Notes under the pieces: model-generated
Database searches by the model: none
What the model saw: only the letters and a program-made list of their open reading frames with translations
What the model was told of the DNA's origin: nothing
From: a virus
Direction: 5' to 3' (one strand)
Virus record (IMG/VR): IMGVR_UViG_3300032245_000994
Location: 1 to 29,511 of that record
DNA: 29,511 nucleotides
Program-made: the position numbers and the translations under genes
In this document: positions 1 through 6,922 of the stretch, in pieces
Numbering within the stretch: position 1 is the stretch's first letter
How the letters are laid out: every line of letters begins with the position of its first letter

Positions 1-186
1 AAGAGTTTTGTGCGTGTCATTCAGTCAATCGGTCGTGGCATACGCAAAGCAGAAGACAAAGACCATGTTCAAATCTGGGACATAACTAGTACCTGCAAGT
101 TTGCCAAGCGTCATTTGACCAAGCGCAAACAGTTCTACCGAGAAGCCAACTATCCTTTTACACAAGAAAAGCTGGAATGGAAATGA
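1..186 (+). CDS. uvsW: UvsW-like DNA/RNA helicase, C-terminal end (partial)
   Basis: The open frame enters from the left edge in frame 1 and stops with TGA at 184-186, leaving the last 61 residues. It contains QSIGRGIRK (codons 8-16), which fits motif VI of superfamily 2 helicases (QxxGRxxR, the arginine finger), followed by a segment resembling the UvsW C-terminus (VQIWDIT, then a basic helix ending ...YREANYPFTQEKLEWK). UvsW in T4 is an ATP-dependent helicase that unwinds R-loops and branched DNA, and it helps switch replication from origin-driven to recombination-driven. The motif and overall style are seen; the assignment to UvsW rather than another phage SF2 helicase is inference. The next gene overlaps its stop by ATGA. 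Confidence 0.75.
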   Translation, partial: KSFVRVIQSIGRGIRKAEDKDHVQIWDITSTCKFAKRHLTKRKQFYREANYPFTQEKLEWK

Positions 187-830
187 ATAGTTTTTTATCT
201 AAAATTTTTAGTGCGTGGTATACAGAAGATCCAACAGTATGGACTAGTCCTGCCCACTATTTTGATCGCCCTGATAAATTATTGGCATTATTTAAAAAAT
301 GGAATATTACCAGTGTGTTTGATGCCGGATGCAGCCATAGACACTGGATACAAGACAATCGATTTGCAGAAAATGGCATTACGTATTCAGGTGGGGATGT
401 GTCAACCCCTGCAGTATTATATTGCAATCAAGTATGGCCAGAATTATCGATTACCCACCATGATCTAACTAGTGATCCGTTTCCGGATGTAGATTTAGTT
501 TTTTCCAATGATGTATTAATACATCTTAACAATCAAGATAAACTTAATTTCTTTAGAAATTTTTTAAACAGTAACGTTAAATACCTTATGATATCACATA
601 GTGGAAACTATCCACATGTTATATCAAACACAGATGTTAGTTATGATTATGAAATTGCATTTCCGTGGGCACCAGTTGACTGGCACGTAGACCCTTGGAA
701 TTTTCCAGAAGAGCTTGATTTTATTGTTGATGCTGGCCAAGAAATAATGTGGAAACCAAGAAGATTGTGTTTATGGGCGCATTCTCAAATACAATTGGCT
801 GTGGATCAAATTGATAAAAATATCAAATAA
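183..830 (+). CDS. SAM-dependent methyltransferase-like protein
   Basis: About 215 residues. A class I methyltransferase motif I is visible as VFDAGCSHRHW near residue 47 (usual form D-x-G-x-G; the second glycine is not conserved). A motif II/IV-like stretch, DLVFSNDVLIHL, follows. The substrate cannot be told. I chose ATG 183 because it overlaps the uvsW stop (ATGA) and has GGA at 174-176 at normal spacing; ATG 177, two codons upstream, is also possible. The gene is rich in A/T runs compared with its neighbours, like the radical SAM genes and the FkbM gene in this window, which suggests recent acquisition. An alternative is a catalytically degenerate family member, given the atypical motif I. 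Confidence 0.6.
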   Translation: MNSFLSKIFSAWYTEDPTVWTSPAHYFDRPDKLLALFKKWNITSVFDAGCSHRHWIQDNRFAENGITYSGGDVSTPAVLYCNQVWPELSITHHDLTSDPFPDVDLVFSNDVLIHLNNQDKLNFFRNFLNSNVKYLMISHSGNYPHVISNTDVSYDYEIAFPWAPVDWHVDPWNFPEELDFIVDAGQEIMWKPRRLCLWAHSQIQLAVDQIDKNIK

Positions 831-833
831 CCG

Positions 834-847
834 GTTGCATTTGCAAC
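834..847. repeat. Inverted repeat over a promoter -35 region
   Basis: GTTGCA-TT-TGCAAC forms a perfect 6-base-arm inverted repeat that covers the -35 hexamer of the promoter for the 869 gene. It could be an operator or a short hairpin; no regulator is identified. Confidence 0.4.
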
Positions 848-862
848 AAAATATGTTATAAT
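835..862 (+). promoter_or_regulatory. Sigma70-like promoter with extended -10
   Basis: TTGCAT (835-840), 16-base spacer, TATAAT (857-862) preceded by TGT (extended -10). Counting seven bases past the -10 puts +1 at 869, the A of the ATG, so the message would be leaderless. Confidence 0.65.
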
Positions 863-868
863 AAATTC

Positions 869-1369
869 ATGCGAATACTAACCCTTGACAACCAACCATT
901 TGACCTTGATCATTTGCCCGAAGAAGTAGATGACATGCGCTTTGCTATATTTGACAACAGTGACCCCAAAGACCCAGATTATTTTTATATCCCACTGATT
1001 TTTTTAGAAAGTTTTAGTGCTCCAGCCTTGGTACTACGCATCGGAGAGCACAGAATACGAATGCCGGTGGACTGGCAAATATTAATTGGAGAACCAGATC
1101 TAGGTGACCTAGAAGTGTTGCCATTGACATCCATAAATGATCGTGGATTCAAAGTGTTTCAATTCAACCCGCTGTCCAGCTTCCGTCCCAGTTTTTTGGA
1201 CATTGAAATTGTTGACGTATATCAAGAAGTCACTTGGTATGCACCCAAATTAAAAAATGGACAAATGTTATGTGTGCCACTGAATGACGGTGACGAGCCT
1301 GAATGTGTGTATTTTGTCAAGGATGTGAGTCGTAATTGTGAAGTAGTAGACTACAACAAGGCCTGGTAA
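869..1369 (+). CDS. Conserved T4-like phage protein of unknown function
   Basis: 166 residues, acidic, soluble, with no signal peptide or membrane segment. From memory it resembles a protein conserved in marine T4-like phages, with recognisable blocks DPDYFYIPLIFLESF and LTSINDRGF, but I know of no assigned function. It has a strong promoter whose predicted +1 is its own start codon, and no Shine-Dalgarno sequence is present upstream of ATG 869. It is followed by the 1369 gene with a TAATG junction, so it heads a small operon that runs toward the gp62-like and DNA polymerase III-like genes; a replication or early-metabolism role is a guess from context only. Confidence 0.75.
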   Translation: MRILTLDNQPFDLDHLPEEVDDMRFAIFDNSDPKDPDYFYIPLIFLESFSAPALVLRIGEHRIRMPVDWQILIGEPDLGDLEVLPLTSINDRGFKVFQFNPLSSFRPSFLDIEIVDVYQEVTWYAPKLKNGQMLCVPLNDGDEPECVYFVKDVSRNCEVVDYNKAW

Positions 1370-1572
1370 TGTTGGGGCCAGAGTACGATCCTATAAATGG
1401 TCACAGAATCGACTACGACAAGCGTACCGCTGATGGCCGCCCACTAATTGATCATATTCGAGAAGATAAAATGTGGGGAGATATTCGGCGACTGGCCCGG
1501 ACCAATCCTGCTTTACAAGATGCAGTAGAACGTGTTATAATGATATACAAACTGATCAAAGTAGACAAGTGA
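1369..1572 (+). CDS. Small conserved hypothetical protein
   Basis: 67 residues, highly charged, with no recognised domain. It starts at the TAATG junction with the upstream gene and ends at AAGTGA, where the GTG of the next gene overlaps its stop. Its 3' part carries a promoter-like sequence (1513-1541), so the downstream genes may be transcribed independently. Size, charge and position between coupled genes support it as a real gene; I do not recognise the family. Confidence 0.6.
   Translation: MLGPEYDPINGHRIDYDKRTADGRPLIDHIREDKMWGDIRRLARTNPALQDAVERVIMIYKLIKVDK
1513..1541 (+). promoter_or_regulatory. Promoter inside the 1369 gene
   Basis: TTACAA (1513-1518), 17-base spacer, TATAAT (1536-1541) with extended -10 TGT. 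Predicted +1 is near 1548, about 20 bases before the GTG start at 1569. It lies within coding sequence, so chance is possible, but it matches the other extended -10 promoters in the window. Confidence 0.45.
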
Positions 1573-2012
1573 GCGACAAACTAAACATTGCCAATGAGAT
1601 GCGACAACTGGATCGCAAGAACAGAAACTTTTATCGTGATCTCACAGATGAAGAACGCAAGAAGTTTTCAAACTATCTAATGATACGTTGGGCCAGCTGT
1701 GTAGAAGGCTCCAAAGACCTGCAAGAGTTTTATTTGATCTCTACCAATGAACGATTGAACAAACACTTTTTCAACATCGGTCGACACCCCGGACTTCAAT
1801 GGTTGTGTGCTACCACTGTGAGTCCGGACATGGGCACACCCAGACACAACTGGATTGCACCCAAGAAAAAAGAAGCCGGCGCATCAAGTCTGAAGAAACA
1901 ACTGGCTGAAATATATCCGCACATGAAGGACGACGAATTGGATGTCATGGCTAAAATTACAACCAAAAAAGAAATAGATGCTTATTTTAAAGCATTGGGA
2001 AACGAAAAATGA
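1569..2012 (+). CDS. Conserved phage protein, possibly clamp-loader small subunit (gp62-like)
   Basis: 147 residues from GTG 1569, which overlaps the previous stop (GTGA). The middle part reads N-YLMIRW...STNERLNKHFF...LQWL...RHNWIAPKKK. Its layout recalls the short gp62-like clamp loader proteins of marine T4-like phages, where a helix, a conserved N and a basic W-containing end occur in the same order. The C-terminus is a helical region ending in KALGNEK. gp62 joins gp44 to load the sliding clamp. The match is by pattern only and gp44 is not in this window, so this name is tentative; a conserved protein of unknown function is the safe reading. Confidence 0.4.
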   Translation: MSDKLNIANEMRQLDRKNRNFYRDLTDEERKKFSNYLMIRWASCVEGSKDLQEFYLISTNERLNKHFFNIGRHPGLQWLCATTVSPDMGTPRHNWIAPKKKEAGASSLKKQLAEIYPHMKDDELDVMAKITTKKEIDAYFKALGNEK

Positions 2013-2731
2013 TCACACGATTGGTGGTAAATGGCGACAGCTACATGGAAGTGTACGCACAAGGTGCCGGACATGTTGATCTAGCACAACGTCTAAACAT
2101 ACCCAACTCCGCAAGCCTGGCCATTGGTGGCAGTGCTGACAGTCGAGTGATACGAACAGTGCTCAAAGACAGCTATACCACTGCAGAATCCACCTTGTAT
2201 GTGGTAGGTGTTGGGTTTCTCAGCCGCTGGGAAGTGCCAGTGTTAAACAACGATCATGATGGTACATTTGAAGGGCGCTGGACCAATCCGCAAAATCAAT
2301 TTTATATTGACCGCTGGGAACACAATTGGTCGCAGGCTGAAACCAAAAAGTTAATGGATTTGAAATTGATTTCAGATTTTTACAGTGTGCCCGATCGCCT
2401 TGAAGATCTCATGTACCGTTTATTGGCCATGGTCGACAGCTTGCACTCAAGAGGTCATCGGGTATTGATATTCCAACAGGCCGATGACATCTATCAACGC
2501 TATCTTGACCGATACACTTTTGATTTATTAAAAAATAATCCTGTTTTTGTAGATGGATTAAAATGGAGAGCTGTACCTTGGCAAGTTGAGCAAGGTGTAC
2601 AGACTGTAAACTATGGATCTAATGCAGCATATCAAGTGCCACCAGAAATTCGACATCCAGAATCGGGACATCATGATTTACTCAACAGCTTCTTGCAAAA
2701 ATACATCGTTGAGCATAAAATACTACAATGA
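2009..2731 (+). CDS. SGNH/GDSL hydrolase-like protein
   Basis: 240 residues. NGDSYMEV at residues 8-15 fits block I of SGNH hydrolases with S11 as the nucleophile candidate. SLAIGGSADSR around 36-46 fits the glycine block, and HPESGHHD at 216-223 fits the C-terminal block that supplies the catalytic histidine. The family removes acyl or acetyl groups from sugars and lipids; a role in trimming host polysaccharide or modifying a glycan is a reasonable inference, but nothing shows the substrate. There is no signal peptide. It overlaps its neighbours on both sides by ATGA (2009 and 2728), so it is translated as part of the operon. Confidence 0.55.
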   Translation: MITRLVVNGDSYMEVYAQGAGHVDLAQRLNIPNSASLAIGGSADSRVIRTVLKDSYTTAESTLYVVGVGFLSRWEVPVLNNDHDGTFEGRWTNPQNQFYIDRWEHNWSQAETKKLMDLKLISDFYSVPDRLEDLMYRLLAMVDSLHSRGHRVLIFQQADDIYQRYLDRYTFDLLKNNPVFVDGLKWRAVPWQVEQGVQTVNYGSNAAYQVPPEIRHPESGHHDLLNSFLQKYIVEHKILQ

Positions 2732-3402
2732 CATACACTTGCCAGTATTGTAAAAAACAATTTGTCAAAGAATCCAGTTTGGCGGTACATAGTTGTGAAC
2801 CAAGGCGGCGGCGACAAGAAAAAGATGAAGCCGGGGTAAGACTGGGATTCAATGCTTATCTTAAATTTTACGAACTCACACAAGGAAGTGCCAAGCTAAA
2901 AACTTACGATGACTTTTGTGAAAGCCCGTATTATCGAGCATTCGTAAAATTTGGTAGATACTGTGTGAGTACCCGGGTTATCAATCCCAGCCAGTTTACT
3001 GCGTGGTTGCTGAAGCACAACAAGAAAATTGATAACTGGGGCAGTGACAAAACTTATACTGAGTACTTGTTAGATTATTTGAAAGTTGAAGCAGTGTCAG
3101 ATGCACTAGCACGAGCAGTGGAGTTTGGTATAGACTGGAGTGAAAAACATTCGGCACCAGCCAATGATTGTTTGCGCTATGGCAGCACTCATGCTATGTG
3201 CTATGCTGTGACAACTGGACGTATCAGTCCCTGGGTGATATACAACTCAGAGTCAGGACAAAAGTTCCTGGGCGAACTCACTGCCGACCAAGTGGCTATG
3301 ATATGGCCTTACATTGATAGTGACGTGTGGCAGAAAAAGTTCTCAGACTATACAGCAGACACTGAGTATGCTAGAGAAATTTTACGACAAGCAGGATGGT
3401 AA
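2728..3402 (+). CDS. Conserved T4-like phage protein with N-terminal zinc finger
   Basis: 224 residues. The N-terminus has C5-x2-C8...H21-x-C23, a C2HC zinc-finger pattern, followed by a basic linker (EPRRRRQEK). The rest is a well-conserved domain that I recall from aquatic T4-like phages, with blocks such as LTQGSAKLKTYDDF, YYRAFVKFGRYC and a C-terminal REILRQAGW. No function is known to me. The finger and basic stretch suggest binding to DNA or RNA, and the position next to replication-related genes fits that. Start ATG 2728 overlaps the upstream stop. Confidence 0.75.
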   Translation: MTYTCQYCKKQFVKESSLAVHSCEPRRRRQEKDEAGVRLGFNAYLKFYELTQGSAKLKTYDDFCESPYYRAFVKFGRYCVSTRVINPSQFTAWLLKHNKKIDNWGSDKTYTEYLLDYLKVEAVSDALARAVEFGIDWSEKHSAPANDCLRYGSTHAMCYAVTTGRISPWVIYNSESGQKFLGELTADQVAMIWPYIDSDVWQKKFSDYTADTEYAREILRQAGW

Positions 3403-3403
3403 C

Positions 3404-3757
3404 ATGATAGGAAACATTAATCAAATTGGCAAATATATTGCAGTCACCGGCGGTCCTGCTAGTAACTATATCAACAACAGTAATTACATGAGTGTTGGAC
3501 AATTACAATACAACACCAACAATCAACGATTAGAACTGTATAACGGCACCAGTTGGCAACCACTTAATCTGGGTCAATACTATGTTGGATTGAATCCCGA
3601 TGCTGAAGATTTACTTGACTGGGTAAAGAAAAAGCGTGACGAAGAAAGAGAAGCCCGACGCCTGGCCGAAGATTATCCTGCTGTGGCCGATGCCTTGGGT
3701 GTTGTTCATGAAGCCGAACAACAATTAAAAACCATTGTGGCGCTGTGTAGAACATGA
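3404..3757 (+). CDS. Small conserved phage protein, possible virion-related
   Basis: 117 residues from ATG 3404; an in-frame ATG at 3314 would run far into the preceding gene and is less likely. AGGA at 3393-3396 is suitably placed. The first half contains QLQYNTNNQRLELYNGTSWQPLN, shown here only as a motif type: the 'N-T-x-x-x-x-LE-x-Y-N-G-T-x-W' pattern is common in phage tail and fibre proteins. The second half is a charged helix (DWVKKKRDEEREARRLAEDY) likely to form a coiled coil. It ends by overlapping the polymerase III-like gene (ATGA at 3754). Function unknown. Confidence 0.65.
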   Translation: MIGNINQIGKYIAVTGGPASNYINNSNYMSVGQLQYNTNNQRLELYNGTSWQPLNLGQYYVGLNPDAEDLLDWVKKKRDEEREARRLAEDYPAVADALGVVHEAEQQLKTIVALCRT

Positions 3758-4323
3758 GCGCAGACATTGATATTGACGTTCCAGATCGTGCAAAAATACT
3801 GGAACTGATCCGTCACACACCTGCTAGGCAAGTTGTAGATGGCCGGCCACGCCGGCACAACTCAGGCATTTACATCACAGACATTCCGCAAGATCCGGAA
3901 CACGGTTGTGCAGCCATAGACTATGAGACTGCGGAACAGCGTGGTTATTTCAAAATTGACTTGTTGAACATGAGTGTGTATCAGTTGATTCGTGATCCTG
4001 CACACTACGAAGCCATGTTGTCAGCAACACCTCCATGGCAGCGATTGTGGACAGACAGACCCTGGGCCTCTCAGTTGGTTCACGTAGGTAACTATGCGGA
4101 CTTGATGGCTGCAATGCAACCTGATTCGATACCCAGGATGGCTGCTTTTATATCAATTATTAGACCAGGCAAAGCACATTTACAACGCAAGCCCTGGTCA
4201 GAAGTGTTTGCATCAGTGTGGGATGGGGATGAATCGCGTGGATATACTTTTAAAAAGTCACACGCTGTAAGCTATGCAGCCTTGGTAGCCCTGCATATGA
4301 ACTTACTCAATACGACGAACTAA
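3754..4323 (+). CDS. Miniature DNA polymerase III alpha-subunit-like protein
   Basis: 189 residues, against about 1,160 for bacterial DnaE. It carries, in the right order, several signature pieces of the DnaE palm and fingers: ADIDIDVPDR (residues 3-12, compare PDxDxDF with two catalytic aspartates, here D6 and D8), RRHNSGIYI (33-41, compare KHAGGVVIA), GYFKIDLLNM (64-73, compare VKFDFLGL with the third catalytic aspartate, here D69), MQPDSIPRMAAFISIIRPG (121-139, compare LQPDxxxDMxALxAxxRPG) and GYTFKKSHAVSYAAL (163-177, compare GYGFNKSHSAAYAL). PHP, thumb, beta-binding and OB domains are absent, and the spacing between motifs is cut by about 90 residues in two places. Whether it polymerises, primes, or only mimics the host subunit is unknown. 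Overlaps the upstream gene by ATGA. Confidence 0.7.
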   Translation: MSADIDIDVPDRAKILELIRHTPARQVVDGRPRRHNSGIYITDIPQDPEHGCAAIDYETAEQRGYFKIDLLNMSVYQLIRDPAHYEAMLSATPPWQRLWTDRPWASQLVHVGNYADLMAAMQPDSIPRMAAFISIIRPGKAHLQRKPWSEVFASVWDGDESRGYTFKKSHAVSYAALVALHMNLLNTTN

Positions 4324-4680
4324 TGTAATTGATTTGCGTTTGCTTTTTTTGCGAGCAATATCGATCAAACTGCACACAGGACCGTGTATGATTTCAAGGT
4401 CTTTGCTATTGAGTGTACGCAAATAAGGGCGGAATTCTTCCCATTCGCCTTTGAGAAATATGTTGATGGGTATGCTACGATTGCTTTCCCACCACCATAT
4501 GTTGGCCAATTCTAAAAAACGTTTTTTAGTTTCAACATCCTGTATACTGCCAAAATCATAGATGGTGGTGATACTGGCATCCTGATTTTGTATGATACCC
4601 ACATATTCTGTTGCGGCGTACACACACAAGGTAATAAACGGATATTTTTCAGTGAGTTTATCAAAAAAGTCGTTTTGCAT
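4303..4680 (-). CDS. Conserved T4-like phage protein on the minus strand
   Basis: 125 residues, starting at ATG 4680 and ending inside the 3' end of the converging polymerase III-like gene (21-base overlap). It is the only minus-strand gene seen. Blocks such as FDKLTEKYPFITL, WWWESNRSIPINIFL and the basic C-terminus KKSKRKSITLVRR look like a strongly conserved protein I recall from aquatic T4-like phages; no function is known to me. The WWWESNR and lysine/arginine-rich tail could bind nucleic acid. A T4-late-like box (GTAAATA on the minus strand, + strand 4690-4696) lies just upstream, suggesting late expression. Confidence 0.75.
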   Translation of the reverse strand: MQNDFFDKLTEKYPFITLCVYAATEYVGIIQNQDASITTIYDFGSIQDVETKKRFLELANIWWWESNRSIPINIFLKGEWEEFRPYLRTLNSKDLEIIHGPVCSLIDIARKKSKRKSITLVRRIE

Positions 4681-4689
4681 GGTCAGATC

Positions 4690-4696
4690 TATTTAC
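4690..4696 (-). promoter_or_regulatory. T4-late-like promoter box for the minus-strand gene
   Basis: GTAAATA read on the minus strand, ten bases before the start codon at 4680. It faces away from the CTAAATA at 4728, forming a divergent pair in a 60-base gap. Confidence 0.45.
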
Positions 4697-4727
4697 CTAT
4701 GGGGTTTGGTCACAAAATCTTAACCGG

Positions 4728-4734
4728 CTAAATA
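4728..4734 (+). promoter_or_regulatory. T4-late-like promoter box
   Basis: CTAAATA six bases before ATG 4741. In T4 the TATAAATA box is bound by the phage sigma factor gp55. Predicted +1 would be about 4740, leaving almost no leader. Confidence 0.5.
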
Positions 4735-4740
4735 CTAGAT

Positions 4741-5886
4741 ATGTATTCCACCCAAGTTTATATCTATCAGCAAATAACACGAGTGTTGTTAATAGATACA
4801 GGTGCGGGAGAAACTTTCACTTATAGGTATGACCCTGTGTACGCAAAACAACTGACCATAAACAAAGGAGTTGACAACGTGCTCTTGTTTGAGTTTATCA
4901 ATCAAGAGGAAAAACCTGTCAACATCACCGGCAGCACGTTCCTGTTTCGGGTGATTAACACTGCAAGTGATCAAATTTTGATTGAAAAATCCATGGTCAC
5001 GCTGAATGCAGCCACTGGCAGAGCCAAAGTAACGCTGACCGGTGCTGAACTGTTGGAAGTGCTGGCACAACCAGCTAGTTATAGTATACAACGCAGTTCA
5101 GGCAATTTGACTGAAGCAGTGTTTACCAATGCACAAGCTGGTGCCAGAGCCCCTGTGAACATTGTTGATTCCATACTGCCACAGCATGTGCCCAGCGCAC
5201 CTCTTACCATACCCACAAATAGACTGTCGGCACAATTCAGTTATGATGGTGCTTCTTGGGGACAATACCCAGCCAATCCTTATTGGGCAGGCAATCCCAA
5301 TGGTGGCAATTACTGGAACAGTTTTATCAACACAGAGTTTTACAGCAGTTTCATTGAGCCGGTCAACTCGGTTACCACCGTACAAATGACCCTGGTTGGC
5401 TATACTGGAACCATCAAAGCTCAGGCCGCAGAGAATTATGAAAGTGTGTTTTACAACGTAACCGAAAGCACCACGTACTACAATGAAACTCGCACCATAC
5501 ACATGAACATTGTGGGTTGGTATCCGCTGTTGAGAATCTGTTTCAATAACAGTATTTTTGCAACACCAGATCAACCAGGCCAACCTGCCTTGGCCTATGC
5601 CACAGTAGAAAACGGTCAGGTCACTTCCATTACTGTGACCAATGGTGGCTCAGGATACTTGGCACCTCCCAAGATTGACATTATTGGTGATGGCGCCGGC
5701 GCCACTGCTGAAGCCACTGTTTCCCAAGGTGTGGTCACTGGAATCACAGTGACCAACCCAGGATCAGGATACTGGTATCTACCCAATGCAGGATTCAATG
5801 CTGGTACTTATCCGGTTAACCCCAACCAAATTGGTGCTGTTGTAGCCATCAGCACTGGCTTTGTGGTTGACATGTTGTATAGATAA
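4741..5886 (+). CDS. Virion structural protein with BppU-like N-terminus and GSGY repeats
   Basis: 381 residues. The N-terminal part (YAKQLTINKGVDNVLLFEF, PVNITGSTFLFRV, TGRAKVTLTGAELLEV) has the beta-sandwich style of BppU-like baseplate/fibre N-termini. The protein resembles one found in T4-like cyanophage particles. Near the C-terminus two repeats appear, VENGQVTSITVTNGGSGY (about residues 289-306) and VSQGVVTGITVTNPGSGY (about 327-344), typical of phage fibre and adhesin-like proteins. A late box directly upstream fits a virion role. No clear Shine-Dalgarno precedes ATG 4741. Exact location in the particle (neck, baseplate or fibre) cannot be told. Confidence 0.75.
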   Translation: MYSTQVYIYQQITRVLLIDTGAGETFTYRYDPVYAKQLTINKGVDNVLLFEFINQEEKPVNITGSTFLFRVINTASDQILIEKSMVTLNAATGRAKVTLTGAELLEVLAQPASYSIQRSSGNLTEAVFTNAQAGARAPVNIVDSILPQHVPSAPLTIPTNRLSAQFSYDGASWGQYPANPYWAGNPNGGNYWNSFINTEFYSSFIEPVNSVTTVQMTLVGYTGTIKAQAAENYESVFYNVTESTTYYNETRTIHMNIVGWYPLLRICFNNSIFATPDQPGQPALAYATVENGQVTSITVTNGGSGYLAPPKIDIIGDGAGATAEATVSQGVVTGITVTNPGSGYWYLPNAGFNAGTYPVNPNQIGAVVAISTGFVVDMLYR

Positions 5887-5897
5887 CTCAAAACTAC

Positions 5898-5926
5898 TTG
5901 TGACCTTGTAATAATTCTGTTATACT
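5898..5926 (+). promoter_or_regulatory. Sigma70-like promoter for primase-helicase genes
   Basis: TTGTGA (5898-5903), 17-base spacer, TATACT (5921-5926) with extended -10 TGT. Predicted +1 is 5933, the A of the primase ATG: a leaderless start. Confidence 0.6.
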
Positions 5927-5932
5927 GTACAG

Positions 5933-6922
5933 ATGCTTGACATCCTTGCTTATCTACCTGCGAAAAAGAAACAGACACCTAGTGGTTGGTTAAGTTTCAA
6001 TGCAGTATGTTGTCAGCACAATGGCAGCACTAAAGACACTAGAGGACGTGGCGGGCTCAAAGCAACAGAGCAAGGCTGGAGCTATCACTGTTTCAATTGC
6101 AGTTACACAGCCAGTTTTATTTTGGGGCGCAGTGTAATGTTCAAAGCACGGCGACTGTTGACTTGGATGGGTGTGCCTGAAGTAGAAATAGAGATGTTGA
6201 ATCTTGAAAGTCTACGTCATCGAAGTATACACGGTATACTGAGCGAAAGACAGCAGGTTTGGAATGCCATTAGTGATATTCAATTTGGCGAGTTTGATGA
6301 GTTACCACCATTTGCAGAATTGGTCACACCTGAACTACAATCTCAATGGGACTACTTGCGTTCAAGACGGGTACCCGAAGACTTTCCTGTACTCACAGCC
6401 ATACAAAACGACGGAGTCCACTGGACTCGTCCACAGGTCATAATACCGTTTACCTACAACAATGTCATGGTGGGATGGACTGCCAGGATGTTGGATGGAA
6501 AACAGCCCAAGTTTATCAGTCACAGTCAACCTGGTTATGTGTTTGGCACAGATTTGCAACATGCGGATTGGCAGCATGTAATTGTCACAGAAGGCATATT
6601 TGATGCACTCAGCATTGGTGGACTGGCAGTGATGCACAATACCATAAGTGATCTACAAGCAAGACTGATACGCAGTTTAGGCAAGGAAATAACTGTGGTG
6701 CCAGATCAAGATCAAGCAGGTATTGAATTGATTGATCGTGCGCTGGAACTGGGCTGGGCAGTGAGCATACCTGACTGGCCCGAGAGATGCAAAGACGTCA
6801 ATGATGCTGTGATAAAGCTGGGCCGACTTGGAGCTTTGCTAACTATAATGCAGTCAAGAGAGACCAGTAAGATTAAAATAGAACTAAGGAAGAAAGCACT
6901 TGTTAAAAGAATACGGACTTGA
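5933..6922 (+). CDS. 61: DNA primase, T4 gp61-like
   Basis: 329 residues, close to T4 gp61 (342). The N-terminus has zinc-ribbon cysteines: C26/C27 with H29, then C53 and C56 (YHCFNC). The TOPRIM fold follows: VIVTEGIFDALSI (E220 as the catalytic glutamate) and VVPDQDQAG (D258 and D260 for metal). In T4, gp61 makes short RNA primers on the lagging strand and works in the primosome with gp41. The gene for the helicase follows directly and overlaps its end by 23 bases, as expected for partners. No Shine-Dalgarno is present; the promoter's predicted start is the ATG itself. Confidence 0.9.
   Translation: MLDILAYLPAKKKQTPSGWLSFNAVCCQHNGSTKDTRGRGGLKATEQGWSYHCFNCSYTASFILGRSVMFKARRLLTWMGVPEVEIEMLNLESLRHRSIHGILSERQQVWNAISDIQFGEFDELPPFAELVTPELQSQWDYLRSRRVPEDFPVLTAIQNDGVHWTRPQVIIPFTYNNVMVGWTARMLDGKQPKFISHSQPGYVFGTDLQHADWQHVIVTEGIFDALSIGGLAVMHNTISDLQARLIRSLGKEITVVPDQDQAGIELIDRALELGWAVSIPDWPERCKDVNDAVIKLGRLGALLTIMQSRETSKIKIELRKKALVKRIRT

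Noticed and set aside
5098-5583. Long minus-strand frame inside the virion protein gene
   Set aside because: Shadow of the + strand gene; no start signal and low-complexity translation.
6844-6849. TATAAT before the helicase start
   Set aside because: No -35 at acceptable spacing and lies inside the primase gene.
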